A DNA stretch of 6,338 bases from BOG-1184 sp964651515 (GTDB lineage Bacteria > Fibrobacterota > Chitinivibrionia > Chitinivibrionales > Chitinispirillaceae), in NCBI GenBank assembly GCA_964651515.1, contig CAZYYB010000146.1, positions 1-6,338 on the forward strand. The letters are read 5' to 3'. Every line of letters starts with the position of its first letter. Within the stretch, counting starts at the first letter, position 1. This document shows, piece after piece, positions 1 through 5,119 of the stretch. The notes under the pieces are model-generated. The model did not search any database, was not told the origin of the DNA, and saw nothing but the letters and a program-made list of their open reading frames with translations. The position numbers were made by a program, and so were the translations under genes.

Positions 1-1
1 T

Positions 2-649
2 AATATCGTTCACGCGAAGAAGCTGCGAAAGACACCATTGGCAGGGGGCTTACCTCTCACGGTGGTCATGCAATGGGGAACCCGTGTGCTGCGCACCGTG
101 AAAATTGACGAGGACGAAGTGCAGATTGTCCAGGTTGCTCCACCGCCGCTCCCGCCGGTTATCCAGCCGATCAGGCTGCAACCGAAGCCCGTTCTTCCGG
201 ATCCGGATCAAAAACCGCCCCCGCCCAGCAATGCGCCGCCCCCGCCCCCGGTGTTCGGCATTGCCGAGGATGCCACGAATAAGGCCGGTGACATGGCCGT
301 GGCCACCGGCAATACGCTCATGAAACCCGCCGATGCCATTGTGCAGAAGGCACCGCCCCCCCTGCCGTCCGGCCCGATCATGCTTGACAAGCAGCCGGCT
401 ATTCTGCACCAGGTGCTGCCCGAATACCCCTCCTGGGCGGAGGAGCAGGGCATTACCGCAACGGTGAAATTGCAGGTCACCATCGATGCCGGAGGGCAGG
501 TACAGAACGTGGTCGTCGTCAGTTCGGAGGGAGAGGAATTTGCGCGTAATGCCGTTAAAGCGGTGAAAGCTTCGCGATTTCAGGCTCCGGAAAAGGACGG
601 CGTCATGCTTCCCGCCCAGTTTCTCTTTACTTACCGGTTTGTGCTGTGA
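2..649 (+). CDS. TonB-family energy transducer, 5' end cut by window edge
   Basis: TonB-family proteins span the periplasm and pass proton-motive-force energy from ExbB/ExbD to outer-membrane TonB-dependent receptors. The frame is open from base 2 to a TGA at 647-649 (215 visible codons). It has a long proline-rich middle (APPPLPP, KPPPPSNAPPPPP, KAPPPLP), the periplasm-spanning rod of the family, then a C-terminal TonB fold: LPEYPSWAEEQGITATVKLQ, followed by a central VTIDAGGQV strand and the terminal FTYRFVL. The expected N-terminal membrane helix is not convincing. The only candidate is a weak stretch (GGLPLTVVMQWG), so the real start probably lies outside the window. Internal TTG (38) and ATG (68) codons lack a strong Shine-Dalgarno sequence. 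ExbB/ExbD are not visible. It converges with the sulfur operon and is probably unrelated to it. Family assignment is confident; the N-terminus is not. Confidence 0.85.
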   Translation, partial: NIVHAKKLRKTPLAGGLPLTVVMQWGTRVLRTVKIDEDEVQIVQVAPPPLPPVIQPIRLQPKPVLPDPDQKPPPPSNAPPPPPVFGIAEDATNKAGDMAVATGNTLMKPADAIVQKAPPPLPSGPIMLDKQPAILHQVLPEYPSWAEEQGITATVKLQVTIDAGGQVQNVVVVSSEGEEFARNAVKAVKASRFQAPEKDGVMLPAQFLFTYRFVL

Positions 650-694
650 AACCCGGTGCGGGGGTGAAGCCGACCGGCGTATGCACGCTATACG

Positions 695-1675
695 TCAATG
701 AATGACGCCTTTGACGATAATTGCCAGCGTTCCCGCACTGACAATAATCCACAAGCCAACACCCTGCAGCATCGGCCGGAATCCGACCTTCTTCAGGACT
801 TCCCGTGTCAGCCCGGTACCGATCAGGAAGAGCGTGACCACGAGGAGCCTCCGGGAGCCGAAGGCGAGCGCGTTCCAGAGAGCACGGTAATGGGGAAGCA
901 GCGAGCGGACAATCGCCGCCGCAATAAAACCGAGGATAAAAACGGGAAAGGCCACCCTTTCATTGCTCTTTCGGAAAAAGGCGAACCCCAGGGCGACGGG
1001 CATGATCCACAACGCACGGGTCAGTTTTACCGTCGTCGCGACGGCAAGCGCTGCGGTGCCGAAGGAGCTTGCCGCCCCGACGACGCTGCTGGTATCGTGT
1101 ATCGCGAGTGCGGCCCATACGCCGAAGGACTCCTGGCGCAGGTGGCAGAGATGTCCCACAAAGGGGAACAGAACCAGCGCGATGGAATTGAGGGTGAATA
1201 CGGTTGCGAGCGAAACGGCGATTTCATCCTCCTTTGCCTTGATCACCGGCGCCATGGCGGCAATGGCGCTGCCGCCGCAAATGGCCGTTCCGAAGCTGAT
1301 CAGGCGGGAGGTATTTGCCGGAACTTTCAACACCCTGCCGAGTGCTGCGCCCAGGAGCATCGTCAGCGCGATGCCGATCATTGTGTAAACGATCGAATGT
1401 TTGCCCTCACCGATCACCCTGCTTATTCCGATGCCGAAACCGAGCCCGATCACCGAAACCTGGAGCAGTTTTTTGCTCCATCGACCGGCCGATTGCGGAA
1501 ACGGATTGGAAAACGCCAGGCTGAAGATAATCCCCGCGGCAAGCCCCATGGCCGTATCGATGCGCGGCCACAGGCAGATCGCCGCAAGGAAAATGAAAAG
1601 CGGCCCCGTCAATTTATGCGTGCGGCCTGAAGCCGGATTATGCGGCAATTGGATACCCTTTCCCCTGCCAGGCAT
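695..1675 (-). CDS. yeiH: YeiH-family permease (UPF0324, putative sulfate exporter)
   Basis: A polytopic inner-membrane protein of the YeiH/UPF0324 (Cons_hypoth698) family, often annotated as a putative sulfate exporter; the substrate is not firmly established. The 326 residues give about ten hydrophobic segments from residue 24 to the C-terminus. The family signature GTAICGGSAIAAMAPVI lies at 129-145, with the second conserved stretch AIHDTSSVVGA at 191-201. Length is normal for the family. The annotated ATG at 1675 overlaps the upstream rhodanese gene by 38 bp. Upstream of it is a GGGCGG-like ribosome site. An in-frame TTG at 1648-1646 lies 7 nt behind the purine run GGGGAAAGGG and would cut the overlap to about 11 bp, so residues 1-9 may not be made. 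It is the last gene of the operon. Next to persulfide enzymes, export of sulfite, sulfate or a related anion is plausible but inferred. Confidence 0.88.
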   Translation of the reverse strand: MPGRGKGIQLPHNPASGRTHKLTGPLFIFLAAICLWPRIDTAMGLAAGIIFSLAFSNPFPQSAGRWSKKLLQVSVIGLGFGIGISRVIGEGKHSIVYTMIGIALTMLLGAALGRVLKVPANTSRLISFGTAICGGSAIAAMAPVIKAKEDEIAVSLATVFTLNSIALVLFPFVGHLCHLRQESFGVWAALAIHDTSSVVGAASSFGTAALAVATTVKLTRALWIMPVALGFAFFRKSNERVAFPVFILGFIAAAIVRSLLPHYRALWNALAFGSRRLLVVTLFLIGTGLTREVLKKVGFRPMLQGVGLWIIVSAGTLAIIVKGVIH

Positions 1676-2024
1676 CGATTCCGCCCTGCAAATTCGCTAT
1701 GCGGGAAAAGCCGCTCTTGCGGAGCACCCGGCAAGCCGCCGCGCTTCGTCCGCCCGCGCGGCAGTAGACGAGAAAGGGCTGCTCCCTGCGCGATTCGAGT
1801 TCCCCCAGCCGGTTGGAAAGTTCTGCAAGAGGAATGAGGACCGCTCCCTTGAGGTGGCCTTCACGGAATTCCTCCGGCGTCCGCACATCCAGAACGGTAA
1901 CGCCTGAAGCCGTACTCATGGTTCGGGCGGACTCTCCGCCGACCTGCACAATGCCCCGGGCGCTGCTGCGATTGAGCAGCACGACCGCTGTGATGATAAG
2001 CAGGACCCCAATGGTGATAATCAA
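1638..2024 (-). CDS. Membrane-anchored single-domain rhodanese
   Basis: A sulfurtransferase carrying sulfane sulfur as a cysteine persulfide. Residues 1-17 form a hydrophobic anchor (MIITIGVLLIITAVVLL) followed by NRSSAR. The rhodanese fold runs from about 28 to 128, with LDVRTPEEF (45-53), HLKGAVLIPL (57-66), the active loop CRAGGRS with catalytic Cys88 (88-94), and LQGGIDAW (112-119). The basic residues just after the anchor suggest a catalytic domain on the cytoplasmic face, but a periplasmic orientation cannot be excluded. The start is a TTG at 2024-2022, chosen because an AAGGAG sits 5 nt upstream and no ATG fits. It lies 47 bp behind the fusion gene and overlaps yeiH. With a membrane anchor and a neighbouring permease, it may deliver or receive sulfur at the membrane; that is inference. 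Confidence 0.9.
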   Translation of the reverse strand: MIITIGVLLIITAVVLLNRSSARGIVQVGGESARTMSTASGVTVLDVRTPEEFREGHLKGAVLIPLAELSNRLGELESRREQPFLVYCRAGGRSAAACRVLRKSGFSRIANLQGGIDAWQGKGYPIAA

Positions 2025-2029
2025 AATGA

Positions 2030-2035
2030 CTCCTT
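2030..2035 (-). promoter_or_regulatory. Ribosome binding site deciding a TTG start
   Basis: On the minus strand AAGGAG stands 5 nt before the TTG at 2024-2022. The spacing is optimal and no in-frame ATG precedes the hydrophobic anchor, so this site supports TTG as the rhodanese start codon. Confidence 0.75.
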
Positions 2036-2071
2036 GAAAAAGGTTACGCTCTTTACTTTTCTATGCAGCGT

Positions 2072-4516
2072 TCAAATGAACAGGTTGAATCCCGCCTCAT
2101 CGGCTTTCTGAAGGTAGGCCGCGACGCCGCCGAACTCGATACCGTCGATAAGCTCTTCCTTCTTGATCCCCATGACGTCCATGGACATGGCGCAGGCGAC
2201 GAACCGGACGCCTCCCGCCCGCGCCTGCTCCATCAGCGCTTCGAGGGAATCGACATTCTTGCTCCGCATGACGATGCGCATCATGGCGGTCCCCATGCCG
2301 CCCATGTGCATTTTCGAAAGTTTCGTATGGCCTGACCCGCGCGGCATCATGAGGCCGAACATCCGCTCGACAAGGGATTTCCGCACCCTGACGTGCCGGT
2401 CTTTCCTGAGCAGGTTGAGACCCCAGAAGGTAAAGAAAAGCGTTACCTCGGCGCCCATCGATGCCGCGCCGTTGGCAATGATAAAGGCTGCCATCATCTT
2501 GTCGAAGTCGTTCGAGAATATGACCATGGTTTTCCTGTCGCGGCTGTCGGGCGGCACCGTACACTGGTTGTCGGGCGCGCCTTTTTTTACCACCGCGGTG
2601 AAGGTGCCGTGCTCATGGCCGAGCGTCACGAGCGTATTACGGGTTCGTGTACACCAGGCGGGAATATCGGCGGCAAATCCCTGATCGGTCGCGGCTATTT
2701 CTATGGTGTCGCCCTCCCGGGCAGCATCGATAGCGGCCTTAAGCCGGGAGATCGGGCCGGGACACTGCAACCCGCGGGCATCGACCGTTATCGTCGAGGA
2801 GGGGCGGGTGCCGCCCGACGGCGTTGAGCAGGTCGGTTCCGCAACGGGTTTTACATAGGTTGCATCGTAATCGGCGGTAGTTGCTGCGGACCATGTTTTA
2901 TAACCGCCCGACAGGTTCTTCGCCCGGAATCCGTTCGCGAGCAGAATCCTCGTCGCGAGGTACCCGCGCAGGCCGACCTGGCAGTAGACGAGGATCTCCT
3001 TGTTTTTGTCGAGTTCGTGCAGCCGTTCGCGCAGGGAGTCCAGCGGAAGCAGGCTCGAGCCGGGAATACTGCCCTGCTCATGCTCGGCATCCGTTCGAAC
3101 ATCGAGCAGCACCTGCGTGGAGGGATCGACCCCGGCGACGTCTTCCGCATAAAACACCGGCATTCTTTTGTCGATGATATTCTGCGCGACGAATCCTGCC
3201 ATGTTGACCGGATCCTTGGCGCTGCCGAAGGGGGGAGCGTAGGCGAGTTCGAGTTCCGAGAGCTCTGCCACCGTCAGGCCGTGCCGCACCGCGGTTGCCA
3301 GAACATCGATGCGCTTGTCGATGCCGTCCTTGCCGATCACCTGCGCACCGAGCAGGCGGCCGGAGTCGGGGGCAAAGAGGAGCTTGATCGAGAGCGGATA
3401 GGCGCCGGGATAGTACGAGGCGTGGCTGGACGAATGGGTATATGATTTTACATAGGGTATTCCCCATTGCCGGGCATTTCTTTCATTTAATCCGGTTACC
3501 GCCGCGGTGAGGTCGAACACCTTGCAGATAGCCGTCCCCTGCGTCTTTTTATAGGTCGAGGGAAGGCCGGCAATGTTGTCGGCTGCGATGCGGCCCTGGC
3601 GATTGGCCGGCCCGGCAAGAGGGAACGGCATTTTCCTTCCGGAAACGAGTTCCTCTCCCTCGGTGCCGTCGCCCACGGCGTAAATGCCATCGAACGAGGT
3701 TTTCAGATGTTCATCGACGATCACGGCGCCGCTGGCGGCGAGGGCAATGCCCGACCCCTGGAGAAAAGCGGTATCCGGCCTGACGCCGATGGCGAGAAGG
3801 ATAAGCTGCGCGCGGACCGCCGTGCCGTCGCTCACGATGACCGCCGCGTTGCCGGTAACGTCATCGACGATTTCGGCAGCGCCGTTTTTCAGGAGGAGCC
3901 GGACCCCGTTCATGGCCAGGTGGCGGTGGAGGTTCTCCGCCATCTCCCGGTCGGCGGGAGCGAAGACCTGGTCGAGCATCTCGACGAGAGTGACCTCGAT
4001 GCCGCGTTGCCTGAGGTTTTCGGCCATTTCAAGCCCGATGAAGCCGCCGCCGATCACCACTGCGCTCTTCACCGACCCCTTGTCCACGAGCGATCGGATC
4101 CGGTCGGTATCCGGGATGGTGCGCAGCGTGTGGACAAGAGGTGATTCGATCCCCCTGATCTTCGGACGCAGGGGCATGGATCCCGGCGCAAGCAGGAGGT
4201 AGTCATAAGGCACTTCACCGGAATTCCCTTCCGAAAAAACGGTGATCGTTTTCCGGCCGGTATCGATGCCGGTCACTGCGGAGCGGACATGGACATCGAC
4301 ATCGAAGCGCTGTTTGAAGCCGCGAGGCGTCTGGATAAGGAGATTCGAGCGCTCCCTGATGGTATCGCCGATATAGTAGGGGAGGCCGCAATTGGCATAA
4401 GAGATGAAATCTCCCTTCTCGAACATCGTGATCGTCGCCGATTCATCGAGCCTTCTCATGCGTGCGGCGAAGGATGCGCCTCCCGCCCCTCCACCCACAA
4501 CGATAATCCGTTTCAT
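2072..4516 (-). CDS. Four-domain persulfide/CoA-disulfide reductase fusion: FAD-NADH reductase, rhodanese, TusA, DsrE-like
   Basis: An 814-residue cytoplasmic protein expected to reduce CoA-disulfide, CoA-persulfide or polysulfide with NAD(P)H and to relay sulfane sulfur along its own thiols. Domain 1 (1 to about 450) is a pyridine-nucleotide-disulfide reductase of the CoADR/Npsr group. It has FAD motif GGGAGG (8-13), single redox Cys43 in SYANCGLPY, NAD(P)H motif GGGFIG (156-161), second FAD motif YAVGDG (279-284) and the dimerisation segment AYAPPFGSAKDPVNMAG (425-441). Domain 2 (about 455-550) is a rhodanese with Cys512 in YCQVGLRGY. Domain 3 (about 575-645) is TusA/SirA with GLQCPGP (Cys585) and PAWC622. 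Domain 4 (about 663-814) is DsrE-like, with Cys775 in CAMSMDVMG. All key cysteines are present. Two-domain CoADR-rhodanese proteins are well known; this one adds two sulfur-carrier modules. The start MKRIIVVGGG fits the family. It follows thioredoxin by 69 bp and probably shares its sigma-54 promoter. The preferred substrate is not decided by sequence. Confidence 0.93.
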   Translation of the reverse strand: MKRIIVVGGGAGGASFAARMRRLDESATITMFEKGDFISYANCGLPYYIGDTIRERSNLLIQTPRGFKQRFDVDVHVRSAVTGIDTGRKTITVFSEGNSGEVPYDYLLLAPGSMPLRPKIRGIESPLVHTLRTIPDTDRIRSLVDKGSVKSAVVIGGGFIGLEMAENLRQRGIEVTLVEMLDQVFAPADREMAENLHRHLAMNGVRLLLKNGAAEIVDDVTGNAAVIVSDGTAVRAQLILLAIGVRPDTAFLQGSGIALAASGAVIVDEHLKTSFDGIYAVGDGTEGEELVSGRKMPFPLAGPANRQGRIAADNIAGLPSTYKKTQGTAICKVFDLTAAVTGLNERNARQWGIPYVKSYTHSSSHASYYPGAYPLSIKLLFAPDSGRLLGAQVIGKDGIDKRIDVLATAVRHGLTVAELSELELAYAPPFGSAKDPVNMAGFVAQNIIDKRMPVFYAEDVAGVDPSTQVLLDVRTDAEHEQGSIPGSSLLPLDSLRERLHELDKNKEILVYCQVGLRGYLATRILLANGFRAKNLSGGYKTWSAATTADYDATYVKPVAEPTCSTPSGGTRPSSTITVDARGLQCPGPISRLKAAIDAAREGDTIEIAATDQGFAADIPAWCTRTRNTLVTLGHEHGTFTAVVKKGAPDNQCTVPPDSRDRKTMVIFSNDFDKMMAAFIIANGAASMGAEVTLFFTFWGLNLLRKDRHVRVRKSLVERMFGLMMPRGSGHTKLSKMHMGGMGTAMMRIVMRSKNVDSLEALMEQARAGGVRFVACAMSMDVMGIKKEELIDGIEFGGVAAYLQKADEAGFNLFI

Positions 4517-4518
4517 AT

Positions 4519-4524
4519 ACCTCC
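4519..4524 (-). promoter_or_regulatory. Strong but closely spaced ribosome binding site of the fusion gene
   Basis: On the minus strand GGAGGT stands only 2 nt before the ATG at 4516-4514. The match is strong but closer than usual. The ATG is still preferred because it gives the canonical MKRIIVVGGG start of the FAD-binding fold. Confidence 0.6.
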
Positions 4525-4585
4525 GTTATTCAATGGGGAAGCCGACTCGTTATGGAGCGGTGCGGTAACCGGCCGGCCCGCCGAG

Positions 4586-4897
4586 CTAGAGGCCGAGCGC
4601 CCGCAGATAGGCCTGCTCCTGCTGCACGCCGACCATTGTTTTGTCAACCTTGCCCTCCCGGAAAACCATGACGGTCGGAATCGCCGTGATGCCGAACCGG
4701 GCCGCCGTGGCCTGCTCCTCGTCGATGTTCACCTTATATACCTTTGCCTTTTCACCCGCTTTTTCGCTTACCCGGTCGAGAATCGGCCCGGCCACCCGGC
4801 AGGGACCGCACCAGGGTGCCCAGAAATCCACGAGGACCGGTACTGTTGCGTCGAGCACGTCGGCTTTAAATTTGGAACTGCCGGTAGACTGCACCAT
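4586..4897 (-). CDS. trxA: Thioredoxin
   Basis: A 103-residue classical cytoplasmic thioredoxin reducing protein disulfides and, by family precedent, able to release sulfide from protein persulfides. The active site is WCGPC (29-33; Cys30 and Cys33) inside VDFWAPWCGPC. The cis-proline is Pro74 in AIPTVMVF, with the usual buried Asp24 and the VNIDEEQ strand (56-62). There is no signal peptide. The length is normal. The ATG is preceded by GGAG 8 nt upstream. It is first in the minus-strand operon, about 35 nt downstream of the predicted sigma-54 start. Placement directly ahead of a persulfide reductase/rhodanese fusion suggests a dedicated role in reducing persulfides on the relay proteins, rather than general housekeeping; that is inference. 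No thioredoxin reductase gene is visible nearby. Confidence 0.95.
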   Translation of the reverse strand: MVQSTGSSKFKADVLDATVPVLVDFWAPWCGPCRVAGPILDRVSEKAGEKAKVYKVNIDEEQATAARFGITAIPTVMVFREGKVDKTMVGVQQEQAYLRALGL

Positions 4898-4942
4898 ACG
4901 CTTCTCCAGGTTAATTGTTTTTTTCTCACGTTTTTACTATTG

Positions 4943-4958
4943 TGCAACGATCGTGCCA
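4943..4958 (-). promoter_or_regulatory. Sigma-54 (-24/-12) promoter of the thioredoxin operon
   Basis: Read on the minus strand the site is TGGCACGATCGTTGCA, which matches the sigma-54 consensus TGGCACG-N4-TTGCW at every defined position. The GG doublet is at 4957-4956 and the GC at 4945-4944, with the required 10-bp spacing. This places transcription start near 4932 and gives a leader of about 35 nt before the thioredoxin ATG. The divergent neighbour encodes a sigma-54 activator, which is exactly the protein this promoter type requires. Activity is unproven, but the match is unlikely to be chance in this position. Confidence 0.9.
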
Positions 4959-4985
4959 TGTCGGGAGAGGGCGGGAGATGGTCGG

Positions 4986-5022
4986 ATAAATAGTCATATT
5001 TTATTTAATATAAGTGAATTAA
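4986..5022. other. AT-rich tract between enhancer-like dyads and sigma-54 promoter
   Basis: Only 4 of 37 bases are G or C, in an otherwise GC-rich window. It lies between the candidate activator sites and the sigma-54 promoter, where DNA bending (intrinsic or by IHF) would assist looping. No good match to the IHF consensus was found by eye. It may also hold the promoter of the plus-strand activator gene: TATAAG at 5009-5014 resembles a -10 box, but no convincing -35 box is present. Confidence 0.45.
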
Positions 5023-5059
5023 GGCGTAGGATCAATCGAAGCTGCACGATGTATTTTAT

Positions 5060-5094
5060 TGTTGCATGCACCAAGTGTGGCGTTGCGTGCAACA
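5060..5094. promoter_or_regulatory. Two tandem 14-bp dyads, candidate upstream activator sites
   Basis: TGTTGCATGCACCA (5060-5073) and CGTTGCGTGCAACA (5081-5094) are two copies of an inverted repeat with consensus TGTTGCRTGCAACA. In the second, the GTTGC/GCAAC arms are perfect. Their centres are 21 bp apart, two helical turns, so they face the same side of DNA. A further GCAAC half-site lies at 5099-5103, 10 bp after the one at 5089-5093. The dyads are centred about 135 and 156 bp upstream of the predicted sigma-54 start, the usual enhancer distance, and 26 to 60 bp before the activator's ATG, so autoregulation is also possible. The binding protein is inferred to be the adjacent activator. 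Confidence 0.65.
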
Positions 5095-5105
5095 CGCTGC
5101 AACGT

Positions 5106-5112
5106 GAGGAGG
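5106..5112 (+). promoter_or_regulatory. Ribosome binding site fixing the activator start
   Basis: GAGGAGG stands 7 nt before the ATG at 5120-5122. An in-frame TGA at 5105-5107 closes the frame just upstream, so this ATG is the first possible start. Confidence 0.8.
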
Positions 5113-5119
5113 CGGAATA

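Noticed and set aside
678..694. Small hairpin CGTAT-N7-ATACG in the tonB/yeiH convergent spacer, possible terminator; also CCGGT/ACCGG arms at 653-657 and 673-677
   Set aside because: The stems are only 5 bp, the second pair has a 15-nt loop, and neither strand has a following T-run. This is not enough to call an intrinsic terminator.
698..1630. Long plus-strand open frame (310 codons) opposite the permease
   Set aside because: The minus-strand product has the YeiH signature motifs and membrane segments. The plus-strand product is a low-complexity, highly charged shadow with no recognisable domain.
4289..4993. Plus-strand open frame of 234 codons across the thioredoxin gene
   Set aside because: It lies antisense to the certain thioredoxin and the N-terminus of the fusion gene, has no family resemblance, and is explained by high GC content.
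5077..5094. Plus-strand TGTGGCGTTGCGTGCAA as a second sigma-54 promoter for the activator
   Set aside because: There is no GC doublet 10 bp after the GG, so the spacing rule fails. The sequence is better explained by the dyad.
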